A DNA stretch of 33,046 bases, taken from Myxococcota bacterium. Its GTDB lineage: Bacteria > Myxococcota_A > UBA9042 > DTJE01. How positions within the stretch are numbered: the first letter of the stretch is position 1; every line of letters starts with the position of its first letter. Below the pieces are notes generated by a model. The model saw nothing but the letters and a program-made list of their open reading frames with translations. It was not told the origin of the DNA and ran no database searches. The translations under genes were made by a program, and so were the position numbers. The stretch spans positions 7,404-40,449 of the forward strand of contig JAGOKF010000030.1 of NCBI GenBank assembly GCA_017994695.1, given 5' to 3'. Positions 1 through 7,596 of the stretch are shown here, piece by piece.

Positions 1-265
1 CGTCGCCGTCGCGGTCCGGGTCGCAATCATCACCGATGCCGTCCTGGTCCAGGTCCTGCTGTCCCGGATTCGGCACAACGGGACAGTTGTCCGTTTCATC
101 GACCACGCCGTCGCCGTCGCGGTCCGGATCGCAATCATCACCGATGCCGTCCTGGTCCAGGTCCTGCTGTCCCGGATTCGGCACAACGGGACAGTTGTCC
201 GTTTCATCGACCACGCCGTCGCCGTCGCGGTCCGGGTCGCAATCATCACCGATGCCGTCCTGGTC
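1..265. repeat. 108-bp tandem repeat encoding 36-residue thrombospondin type 3 units
   Basis: A unit of exactly 108 bp (36 codons) starts at 33, 141 and 249. The full copies 33-140 and 141-248 differ at one base, a synonymous GAC/GAT change. Partial copies cover 1-32 and 249-265, and the array continues past the left edge. Each unit reads, on the minus strand, as an Asp-rich calcium-binding type repeat with one CP and one DDC motif. Near identity at silent sites points to recent expansion or gene conversion. Confidence 0.95.
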
Positions 266-1246
266 GAAATCTGCCTCCCCCTCGTCGGTCAAACCATCGC
301 AATCATCGTCGATGCCATTGCAGGATTCGGCCTGGGGGGAGCTTGCCGAACATTCCGAGTCGCAGGTCCTCTCACCGTAGCAGGTTCCGTGAACGTTGGC
401 CACGTGACATGTCGTGAAGACTCCCTTGAACGATTCCGGGCATGGGCAGTTTGCACCTTCTCGGATCACGCAATGTCTGGTCCCTTCATCACTCTGGGTC
501 GTCACGCACCGGAACCCCGATGGACAGTCCACATCTTGCTGGCAGGAAACACCACAGAACCATCCGTCGGAGCCATATTCGATGCATTGGTATCCTTCCT
601 CGGGAAGAGATCCCCCTTGAGGTCTGCATTCCTCATCGGCCCTGCATGGCCGGCAAAGCCTTGCAAACGGGTCCACGCAACCTTTCACGGTGCCATTGTT
701 GAACATCACCTCGCCGCATTTCATTCCTTCTGGACAAGAAGAGTCGTCCGAGCAACGAGGAGTGCAGACCCGACCCGCCGTGGTTTCTGCGCAGAATTCC
801 GAATCGCAATCTTCCGGTCCGCTGCAAAGGCAGCCCATGCCTCCTGGGCATGGTGGTTGGGGTGTTTCGGTTTCCGAATCCCCGTCGAGCCCCCAATCAT
901 CCGTCCAATCGGACAGGTCGGTCGAACTGCTGTCCGTGAGCGGGTCCGGAAGGGGTTGCTCGTCCCGATGGGAATCATCAGTCAGGTCTTCCATGAGGTC
1001 GGGGAATGATTCCCAAGACGAATCCGAAGCATCATCGCCTTGCAGCAGAGAATCGTCTGAAACACCGTCCCCGACGGTCTCGTCCACCTCCGTGACCTCT
1101 TCGGACGGTCCGGTGTCGGTTTCCCCGGAGTCTCTCGGAGCATTCATGGGATCTTTCACGCCGGAAAAGCCGATCTGGCCGCCGCAGGACCAGAAGAGGG
1201 AAAACAGGGAAACCATGCAGACCTTGTTCATTGCCGTTCTCGCCAT
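1..1246 (-). CDS. Cys-rich lipoprotein with MopE motif and thrombospondin type 3 repeats (C-terminus beyond left edge)
   Basis: About 415 residues are visible; the gene runs off the left edge. The N-terminus (MARTAMNKVCMVSLFSLFWSC) looks like a signal peptide with an imperfect lipobox ending FWSC, so an outer-membrane or surface lipoprotein is likely. A linker rich in Asp, Glu, Ser and Thr follows (residues about 30-130). Next comes a Cys-rich region with CPxGMxC and GRVCTPRC-type spacing, then one MopE-type motif (CNGIDDDCDGLTDEG). Last are Asp-rich thrombospondin type 3 repeats (DRDGDGVVDETDNCP), which bind calcium in known members. A Met at 1231 is an alternative start; neither start has a clear ribosome binding site. 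A TTGACA promoter lies directly upstream. Codon use is visibly less GC-biased than in the housekeeping genes next to it (many TCT, GAT, AGA). The function is unknown; the repeats suggest a surface structural or adhesive role. Confidence 0.75.
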   Translation of the reverse strand, partial: MARTAMNKVCMVSLFSLFWSCGGQIGFSGVKDPMNAPRDSGETDTGPSEEVTEVDETVGDGVSDDSLLQGDDASDSSWESFPDLMEDLTDDSHRDEQPLPDPLTDSSSTDLSDWTDDWGLDGDSETETPQPPCPGGMGCLCSGPEDCDSEFCAETTAGRVCTPRCSDDSSCPEGMKCGEVMFNNGTVKGCVDPFARLCRPCRADEECRPQGGSLPEEGYQCIEYGSDGWFCGVSCQQDVDCPSGFRCVTTQSDEGTRHCVIREGANCPCPESFKGVFTTCHVANVHGTCYGERTCDSECSASSPQAESCNGIDDDCDGLTDEGEADFDQDGIGDDCDPDRDGDGVVDETDNCPVVPNPGQQDLDQDGIGDDCDPDRDGDGVVDETDNCPVVPNPGQQDLDQDGIGDDCDPDRDGD

Positions 1247-1589
1247 CGCCCGAGGAGGAATTCTTCTTTCCCCGCTTTCTTTGTCAAGATCCGGAAAGGG
1301 GTGCGTTGCCCTCTGTGGGAAGGGGGGCAGACGTCGGAAAACCGATCGGAACGGATCGCCGGCCCCCTGTCGAGGTCGGTCGAACGGCGACTGGTCACGA
1401 ACCCTGCCAGCACGTGGAAGAAACAGATCGCCGCCCATGCGGTCCAGGAAGAGGCCTCGCGGAGGCCGTCCTTGCGCTTCTGCTGACTGACGAGGTTGCC
1501 TGTGTGCGCTGGTTCCCGGGCCTGGGACTCAGCGAGGTGTTCACGGACTCGCCGTCCTTCGGCCGAAACCAGGAAGGAGTCCCTTGGCC
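1247..1589. other. Intergenic region between apt and the repeat lipoprotein gene
   Basis: This 343-bp gap separates the end of apt from the next minus-strand gene. It holds the lipoprotein promoter at its left end and a 6-bp-stem hairpin (1453-1467, GGCCTC/GAGGCC). The hairpin has no following T-run on the minus strand, so it is only a weak candidate for ending the apt transcript. A 61-codon open frame at 1228-1413 (minus) has no ribosome binding site and no recognisable protein features. I see no RNA gene here. Confidence 0.5.
1260..1287 (-). promoter_or_regulatory. Putative sigma-70 promoter of the repeat lipoprotein
   Basis: On the minus strand a perfect TTGACA (1282-1287) is followed after 16 bases by AAGAAT (1260-1265), four of six matches to TATAAT. 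The predicted transcription start is near 1253, so the leader would be only about 7 to 22 bases depending on which Met is used. Confidence 0.5.
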
Positions 1590-2129
1590 TCAGAACACGA
1601 CCAGGGACTCCACCTGGTCCACGGCCGTCGCCAGGCGCTGCCGCCCGGGAAGGAAGGACAGTTCCACCACGAAGGCGGCCAGCGCGGGCGTGCCCCCGAG
1701 TTCCCGGACCAGGCGGCAGGCGGCCTCCATCGTCCCGCCGGTGGCCAGCAGATCGTCCAGCACCGCCACCCGCTGGCCCGGCTGGACCGCGTCCTCGTGC
1801 ACCTCGATGCGGTCGGTCCCGTATTCCAGCTGGTAGGTCGCCGACCGGGTGCGCCAGGGCAGCTTCCCCGGCTTGCGCACCAGCGCCTGGGGCAGGCCCA
1901 GGCGGGCGGCCACCGGGGCCGCGAAGAGGTAGCCCCGGGACTCGATGCCCATCACGACATCGGCCCGGGCGGCGGCCACCGCCTCCGACAGGGCCTCCAC
2001 CACCCGCCCGTAGAGGGGGGCGTCGAGCAGCACCGGGGTGATGTCCTTGAACAGGATGCCCGGTTTCGGGAAGTCCGGGACGTTCCGGATGCGGGCGTCC
2101 AGCGCCCTGGCCAGTTCCTGGTCCTTCAT
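1590..2129 (-). CDS. apt: Adenine phosphoribosyltransferase
   Basis: This 179-residue enzyme converts adenine and PRPP to AMP in purine salvage. The N-terminal signature IRNVPDFPKPGILFKDITPV (residues 14-33) and the PRPP-binding motif VAVLDDLLATGGT (121-133) are both intact, and the length is normal for the family. The start is fixed by an ATGA overlap with the stop of surE and by an AGGAGG just upstream, so translation is probably coupled. It is the last gene of the lysS-lol-bamA-surE-apt cluster. SurE and APRT both act on nucleotides, which gives the end of the operon a salvage theme. Confidence 0.95.
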   Translation of the reverse strand: MKDQELARALDARIRNVPDFPKPGILFKDITPVLLDAPLYGRVVEALSEAVAAARADVVMGIESRGYLFAAPVAARLGLPQALVRKPGKLPWRTRSATYQLEYGTDRIEVHEDAVQPGQRVAVLDDLLATGGTMEAACRLVRELGGTPALAAFVVELSFLPGRQRLATAVDQVESLVVF

Positions 2130-2935
2130 CTCGCCTCCTGCGCGTTCCCGCTTTCCCCGCGGGGATCCCGGTCCGGGACCCCGGGAAGCCGGTCCACCCA
2201 TGCCAGGTCCCCCATCGACTCCGCCGCCAGGAAGTCCGCCTGGAGCGGCGTCACCGAGGCCCATCCCTCCTGCACCACCCCGCAGTCCGTGTCGGGGGTG
2301 GCCTCCATCGTGACCCGGGTTCCTCCGATCCACAGGTAGTCCTCGCCCCGGGGGTCCGTCCGGGTGATCACGTCGTTGCTGTAGAACCGCCGTCCCAGGC
2401 GGACGACCCGGAAGCCCCGGAAGGGGGCGATGCTGGGGTCGGGGATGTTCACGTTCAGGGTCACCCCCGGGGGCAGGCCCCGGCGGACCAGGTCGGCCAG
2501 CAGCGTCCGGACCGCCGGGATCACCCCGTCGAAATCGAAGTCGGCGGCCGAGATCAGGGAGAGGGCCACCGACGGGATCCCGTGGATCGTGCCCTCCATC
2601 GCGCCCCCGACGGTCCCGCTGTACAGCACGTCCCCCCCGAGGTTCGGGCCCCGGTTGATCCCCGAAATCAGCAGGTCCGGCTTTTGGTCCAGCAGGTGGT
2701 TCACCGCGATGAACACGCAGTCCGCCGGGGTGCCGCTGAGGGACCAGCGCCCCTCCCCGAAGGCGCGCACCCGGAGCGGTTCCGAGAGCGTGATCGCGTG
2801 GGAGACCCCGCTCCGCTCCCGGTCGGGGGCCACCACCCGCACCTCGCCCAGTTCCCGGGCGACCCGGATGGCTGCCTGGAGGCCCGTTGCCTGGATGCCG
2901 TCGTCGTTGGTGACCAGGATGAGGGGTCGGGACAT
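2126..2935 (-). CDS. surE: 5'/3'-nucleotidase SurE
   Basis: A 269-residue protein of the SurE family of metal-dependent nucleoside monophosphate phosphatases. The diagnostic residues are present: NDDG at residues 10-13 (metal-binding Asp pair), DRERSGVS at about 38-45, SGTPADCV, and the SGINRGPNLGGDVLYSGTVG stretch. It begins 18 bases after bamA and overlaps apt by four bases (ATGA). The last 20 or so residues are polar and probably disordered. In many proteobacteria surE neighbours stress genes; here it rides in an envelope-biogenesis operon. Confidence 0.95.
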   Translation of the reverse strand: MSRPLILVTNDDGIQATGLQAAIRVARELGEVRVVAPDRERSGVSHAITLSEPLRVRAFGEGRWSLSGTPADCVFIAVNHLLDQKPDLLISGINRGPNLGGDVLYSGTVGGAMEGTIHGIPSVALSLISAADFDFDGVIPAVRTLLADLVRRGLPPGVTLNVNIPDPSIAPFRGFRVVRLGRRFYSNDVITRTDPRGEDYLWIGGTRVTMEATPDTDCGVVQEGWASVTPLQADFLAAESMGDLAWVDRLPGVPDRDPRGESGNAQEAR

Positions 2936-2953
2936 CTTGCCGAGGAACTCCTG

Positions 2954-5287
2954 TCAGAAGGACCCGATGTTGAACTCGAAGACCACCGGCGGCTCCCCGG
3001 TCTGGCGCTTCAGGGGGAAGCCCCACTCGAACCGCAGGGGGCCGATGGGCGACCACCAGCGGATGCCGAACCCGGCGGCCGGGCGCATCTTCAGCGGGTT
3101 GGGCCACTCCCCGTCGTCGTAGGCGTTCCCGGCGTCGAAGAAGACGACTCCCCGGATCCCCAGGGTCTGGAAGATCGGGAACTCCGCCTCGACGTTCAGG
3201 ATCAGCTGCTGGGCACCGCCGATCTTGAAGGGGGAGGGCCAGGCCGAGGGGTCCCGGGAGGATCCCACGGGCACCGACGGGCCCAGGGACGCCCGCTCGA
3301 ATCCCCGGACCGTGAAGATCCCGCCCACCTGGAAGCGCTCGAAGATGGGCACCGGGCGTCCCTTGGGACTGAAGATGTAGCCCCAGGACCCGGCGACCTT
3401 GCCCACGATGCCCCAGATGATGGGGAAGTACTGCCGGGACCGCACGTTGATCCGCATGTAGTCGAAGTCGCTGCCGATCTCGCTCCCGGCCCATTCCAGG
3501 CTGATGCTGCTGACGTTGCCCCTGGTGGGGAACATCCGGTCGTCCCGGTTGTCGAAGGCCCCGGTCAGCGTCAGGCTGCTCGTGAGGCCCACCTGGTCCA
3601 GGTTCGCCACCGGGACGTCGGAGGAACTCTTGAGCCCGTAGCCGCCGGCCCGGACGTTGACGCCCTCCAGCTTGTAGGTGAGGGCCACGCTGAAGAAGTC
3701 CGCGAAGCGCCGCCCGAAGGTGAAGTCCAGCCCCTTCGAGGCCTGGTAGAAGTTGTACTGGGAGATGTCCGTGTTGTAGGCGCTGAAGCCGAAGGTCCAG
3801 TCGGTGTCGAAGAGGTAGGGCTCGTCGAAGGAGAAGACGAAGAACCGCCTCAGGCTCGACAGCGTGGCCTCCAGGCGGATGTTCTGCCCGCGTCCCAGGA
3901 AGTTCTGCTTGCTCACCTGGGCCTGGAACAGGAAGTTTTCGAGGCTGCTGAAGCCCGCGCCCACGCTGAAGGCGCCGGTCTGGCGCTCCTTGACCTCCAC
4001 CGTGACGTCCACTTCCCCGGGCCTCGGCCCCGGCCGCGGCGTGACCGACACCGTCTCGAAGAAGCCCAGGCGCCGGATCCGGGCCTCGCTGTCCCGCAGC
4101 TTCGACTCGCTGTAGAGGTCCCCCTCGTAGATCCGCAGTTCCCGGCGGATGGTCCAGTCCCGGGTCCCCTCGTTGCCGACGATGTCGATCCGGCCGAACC
4201 GGGCCGTGTCGCCCCTCTGGAGGATGTAGGTGAAGTCCAGCAGGCGGGTGTCCGGGTGCAGGTCCGTGTCGTTGGACACCGTGGCGAAGGCGTATCCCTG
4301 GTCCTTCCAGAAGTCCCCCAGGGTCTGGATGTCCTTCTGGACGTTCAGGGCGTTGAAGATCTCCCCCGGCTTCAGGGCCAGCCGGGGCAGCAGGTCCGCT
4401 TCCGAGGTCCCTTCCAGGTCCCCGGTGACGCGCACCTGGCCGACCCGGTACTGGGGGCCCTCCTCGATGGGGATCGTGATCGTGATGAACCGCCGGTCCC
4501 GGGAGAGCGTCACGATGGGCTCCGAGACCCTCGCCTGGGCGTAGCCCCGGGTGTTCAGGAAGAAGGCGATCCGCTGGACGTCCTGCTCCAGGGCCTCCTT
4601 CTGGAAGGTCCCCTTGCCCGTCAGGAAGGACAGCAGGGACCCCTCCTGGGTCTGCATGAACTTCTTGATGTCCTCGGACGGCACGTGCTCGTTGCCCAGG
4701 AACTCGATGCGCTGCACCCGGACCTTCGCGTGCTCCCGGATCACGAAGACCACGTCCACCATCCGGTTGGGCCTGGGATCCAGCCGGAAGGTCACCTCCG
4801 CCAGGTAGAAGCCCTGCTCCACGTAGTGGGCCCGGAGGGCCTCGGCGCTCTGCTCGACGCGCTCGATGTCCAGGATCGACGCCGGACGGACCGTCAGTTT
4901 CTTCCGGAGGTCGTCCTCCTTCACCTCGTCGTTGCCTTCCAGGCGCACCCGGTCCACCGCCGGCCGCTCCTCCACCCGGAAGACCAGGCGGACGCCCCCG
5001 TCGGCCGGTTCCACCGCGGCAGAGAGGTTCTCGAAGGCTCCCATCCCGAAGAGGGTCTTCAGGTCCGAGGTCACCGTGTCGGGGTCCAGGGGCTGCCCCG
5101 TCCGGGAGTGGATGCGCCGGCGGGCCGTCTCGGCGTCGATTCGGAGCAGGCCGTCGAACCGGATCTCGACCACGACGGGACCCGGAGCGGTCGCCGCGGC
5201 CTCCTCGGCCATCGCCGCGGGCACGGGGCCGCAGGGCGCCAGCATCCACAGGGCCCCGCACACCGCAACCCAGCCGCCGCGCCTCAC
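2954..5287 (-). CDS. bamA: Outer membrane protein assembly factor BamA
   Basis: A 777-residue Omp85 protein, the core of the machine that inserts beta-barrels into the outer membrane. The N-terminus is a signal peptide (residues 1 to about 27, ending PAAMA). POTRA repeats follow to about residue 370, then a 16-strand-type barrel. The conserved VRGF motif of loop 6 lies near residue 661, and the chain ends in Phe as expected for an outer-membrane barrel. I chose a GTG start whose last two bases lie in the lolD stop (GTGA overlap), with GGAGG seven bases upstream. Downstream Met codons would remove the signal peptide. The reading frame stays open far upstream over lolD and lolC, but that is a high-GC shadow. 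Confidence 0.95.
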   Translation of the reverse strand: MRRGGWVAVCGALWMLAPCGPVPAAMAEEAAATAPGPVVVEIRFDGLLRIDAETARRRIHSRTGQPLDPDTVTSDLKTLFGMGAFENLSAAVEPADGGVRLVFRVEERPAVDRVRLEGNDEVKEDDLRKKLTVRPASILDIERVEQSAEALRAHYVEQGFYLAEVTFRLDPRPNRMVDVVFVIREHAKVRVQRIEFLGNEHVPSEDIKKFMQTQEGSLLSFLTGKGTFQKEALEQDVQRIAFFLNTRGYAQARVSEPIVTLSRDRRFITITIPIEEGPQYRVGQVRVTGDLEGTSEADLLPRLALKPGEIFNALNVQKDIQTLGDFWKDQGYAFATVSNDTDLHPDTRLLDFTYILQRGDTARFGRIDIVGNEGTRDWTIRRELRIYEGDLYSESKLRDSEARIRRLGFFETVSVTPRPGPRPGEVDVTVEVKERQTGAFSVGAGFSSLENFLFQAQVSKQNFLGRGQNIRLEATLSSLRRFFVFSFDEPYLFDTDWTFGFSAYNTDISQYNFYQASKGLDFTFGRRFADFFSVALTYKLEGVNVRAGGYGLKSSSDVPVANLDQVGLTSSLTLTGAFDNRDDRMFPTRGNVSSISLEWAGSEIGSDFDYMRINVRSRQYFPIIWGIVGKVAGSWGYIFSPKGRPVPIFERFQVGGIFTVRGFERASLGPSVPVGSSRDPSAWPSPFKIGGAQQLILNVEAEFPIFQTLGIRGVVFFDAGNAYDDGEWPNPLKMRPAAGFGIRWWSPIGPLRFEWGFPLKRQTGEPPVVFEFNIGSF

Positions 5288-5976
5288 GATGCGCCCTCCA
5301 CCGGGTGCAGGACCCCGTTCTCCAGCCGAAGCACCCGGCCCATCCGTTCCGCCAGGCGCAGGTTGTGGGTCGCCACCACGAAGGCCACCCCGAAGCGCCC
5401 GTTCAGGTCCGCCATCAACCCGTGCACCTCTTCGCTGGTCGCCTCGTCCAGGTTGCCCGTGGGCTCGTCGGCCAGGATCACCTCCGGTCGCATCACCAGC
5501 GCCCGGGCCATCGCCACCCGCTGCTGCTCCCCCCCCGAGAGTTCCGCGGGCCGGTGGGTCTGGCGGCTCGAAAGCCCCACGGCCTCCAGCAGGTCCCCGG
5601 CCAGCCGGGCCGCCTCCCGGCGGGAAGTCCCGGCGATTATGGCCGGAATCATCACGTTTTCCAATGCCGAGAACTCGGGTAGCAAGTGGTGGAACTGGAA
5701 GACGAATCCCAGTTTCCGGTTCCGGAAGGCCGCCAGGTCCCGCTCGGCCTTCCCGGTCAGGTCCTCGCCCCGGAACAGGACCCGCCCGCGGTCGGGCCGG
5801 TCCAGGGTTCCCAGCACGTGGAGCAGCGTGCTCTTCCCCACCCCGGACTTCCCCAGCACGGCCACCTGCTCCCCTTTCTCCAGGCGGAAGCCCGTGCCCC
5901 GGAGCACGGGGATCTCGGCCCCGCTCCGGTGGTAGGACTTCCACAGGTCCTTCGCCTCCAGCAGCGCCTCGCCCAT
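5284..5976 (-). CDS. lolD: Lipoprotein-releasing ABC transporter ATPase LolD
   Basis: This 230-residue ABC ATPase of the LolD/MacB class powers extraction of lipoproteins from the inner membrane for transfer to the outer membrane. All motifs are intact: Walker A GKSGVGKST (42-50), Q-loop Gln94, signature LSGGEQQR (146-153), Walker B VILADEP (166-172), D-loop and switch His204 (VATHN). An AGGAGG sits just before the ATG and overlaps the stop region of the upstream permease gene; the two genes are nine bases apart. The neighbouring permease makes the Lol assignment firm rather than a generic ABC ATPase. Confidence 0.93.
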   Translation of the reverse strand: MGEALLEAKDLWKSYHRSGAEIPVLRGTGFRLEKGEQVAVLGKSGVGKSTLLHVLGTLDRPDRGRVLFRGEDLTGKAERDLAAFRNRKLGFVFQFHHLLPEFSALENVMIPAIIAGTSRREAARLAGDLLEAVGLSSRQTHRPAELSGGEQQRVAMARALVMRPEVILADEPTGNLDEATSEEVHGLMADLNGRFGVAFVVATHNLRLAERMGRVLRLENGVLHPVEGAS

Positions 5977-5985
5977 CGGGCCTCC

Positions 5986-7569
5986 TCAGTCGTTCCGCAG
6001 CCCCTCGGACGGGCTGGGACGGGCCACGGACAATGCCGGGTAGAGGGTCGCCACCAGCGCCGATCCCAGCGCCGCCAGCGCCACCAGTCCCACCTCCAGG
6101 CCCCGGACCTCCACCGGCAGGGTCCGGAGGTAGTACTCCGAGGGCAGGCGGATTCCCGCCACCCGGATGTAGGCGCAGGTGCCTAGCCCCAGGGCCAGTC
6201 CCGCCACCATGCCCACGGCGCCGATGCTCCCCCCGAGGGCCAGGAAGAGGTCCCGGATGCCCTGGTGCGTGGCCCCGAGGCTCCGGAGCACCGCCATGTC
6301 CCGGGACTTCTCCATCGCCACCAGCACCAGGGACCCGAAGATGTTGAACCCCGCCACCAGGATCACCAGACCCAGGACCAGGAACATCGCGACCTTCTCG
6401 ATCAGCAGCGCGCTGAACAGGGATCGATTGGTTTCCTGGACCGTCCGGACCTCCCCGCCTCCGTGGCGTTCCAGCGCTTCCCGGGCCACGGCGGCGATCC
6501 GGTCCACCGTCCGCAGGTCGGGAGTCACCACGGCCACCCGGTTCGGAGCCCCCAGCAGGAACAGGACCTCCGCCTCCCGGTCGTCCAGGTAGGCCGTGCG
6601 GAGGTCGTGTTCGTAGAGCCCGCTGGCGAAGGTCCCCGCCACCCGGAAGGTCCGGGTCCGGGGCCGCAGCCCCGCCGGTCCCACGTCCCCGTCGGGCACC
6701 ACCACCGTCACCTCGTCCCCGGCGCCCACCGACAGGCTCCGGGCCAGTTCCTCGCCGAGCAGGATCGCGGGCAGCACCCGTCCCCCGCGCTCCTCGGGGC
6801 CGCCGATCGGGGGCATCGCGCCGGCGGTCCCAGGGGGCTCCTCGTCGGCGGGACCGGCGACGTCGTCCGCCACCGGGGCGGCGACCGGCGGCAAGGCGCC
6901 GGGGTCCCGGCCCTTCCGGGGGATCCTCCGGAAGCCCATGTCCCGGTCGGGGATCAGGCGGAGGGGATCCCGGAGGACCCGCATCGCCTTCGGGTCGGTG
7001 TTGGGGGCCAGCCACCGGGCCTCCAGGATCCCGCCGGGAGGGAGGCCCAGCAGCACCATGCCCGGGCTCATGTTCACCGAGGAGACGATCATCGCCTCCC
7101 CCTCGACGTACGCCTCCACGACGGCATCCCGGGGCAGGCGGGACCGGAGGTCGGCCACCAGCCCGGCCACGCGGTCCGGGGCGTCCTCGTCCGCCACGGC
7201 GGTCCCGGGCTCCATCTTCACGCTGGGAGTCTGCCGGAGGATCTTGCCCTTCAGGTCCGACTCGAAGCCCCCCATCACGCTCAGGACCACGACCAGGGCC
7301 CAGACCCCGATGGCCGTGCTCACCATCGCGATGAAGTTCTGGGTGCTGACGGGGACCAGCCGGTGCCACCAGGAGGGCCGGTCCGCCCGGAATCCCGTCA
7401 GGATCCGCAGCGCCACCTGCAGCCGCCAGCCCGGAAGCCATCCCCGGCCGGTGACCGCCGCCAGTCCCCGGAGCATCCCCGTGACCACCGCCGCGACCAG
7501 CAGGATCGCCAGGCCGATCACCGCCAGCAACTGGATCACCGGCAGCAGCCAGGTCTGCAAGACCTCCAC
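5986..7569 (-). CDS. LolC/LolE-type lipoprotein-releasing permease, enlarged
   Basis: This inner-membrane permease partners with LolD. At 527 residues it is longer than the roughly 400-415 usual for LolC/E. An extra hydrophobic helix at residues 8-30 precedes the normal first helix (78-100, in the conserved VVLSVMGGFES context). The periplasmic domain holds a Pro/Ala/Asp-rich, probably disordered segment at about 215-265. Three C-terminal helices follow, with the conserved EKSRDMAVLRSLGAT loop and the ArgPro-Ser ending typical of FtsX-like permeases. The start is GTG with AGGAG upstream. Only one permease gene is present, so the complex may be a homodimer, as in bacteria with a single LolF-type protein. 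Confidence 0.85.
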   Translation of the reverse strand: MEVLQTWLLPVIQLLAVIGLAILLVAAVVTGMLRGLAAVTGRGWLPGWRLQVALRILTGFRADRPSWWHRLVPVSTQNFIAMVSTAIGVWALVVVLSVMGGFESDLKGKILRQTPSVKMEPGTAVADEDAPDRVAGLVADLRSRLPRDAVVEAYVEGEAMIVSSVNMSPGMVLLGLPPGGILEARWLAPNTDPKAMRVLRDPLRLIPDRDMGFRRIPRKGRDPGALPPVAAPVADDVAGPADEEPPGTAGAMPPIGGPEERGGRVLPAILLGEELARSLSVGAGDEVTVVVPDGDVGPAGLRPRTRTFRVAGTFASGLYEHDLRTAYLDDREAEVLFLLGAPNRVAVVTPDLRTVDRIAAVAREALERHGGGEVRTVQETNRSLFSALLIEKVAMFLVLGLVILVAGFNIFGSLVLVAMEKSRDMAVLRSLGATHQGIRDLFLALGGSIGAVGMVAGLALGLGTCAYIRVAGIRLPSEYYLRTLPVEVRGLEVGLVALAALGSALVATLYPALSVARPSPSEGLRND

Positions 7570-7596
7570 GGCCCGACTCCTGTCACGACCCCGGCG

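Noticed and set aside
1-265. Regular repeats that could suggest a CRISPR array
   Set aside because: The 108-bp units are contiguous without variable spacers, keep frame, and encode thrombospondin type 3 motifs.
1228-1413. Small minus-strand open frame of 61 codons between apt and the lipoprotein gene
   Set aside because: No ribosome binding site or recognisable sequence, and it overlaps the lipoprotein promoter and start.
2582-5935. Very long open frame on the plus strand opposite surE, bamA and lolD
   Set aside because: It is an antisense shadow caused by high third-position GC. It has no recognisable domain and no ribosome binding site, and it covers three well-conserved genes.
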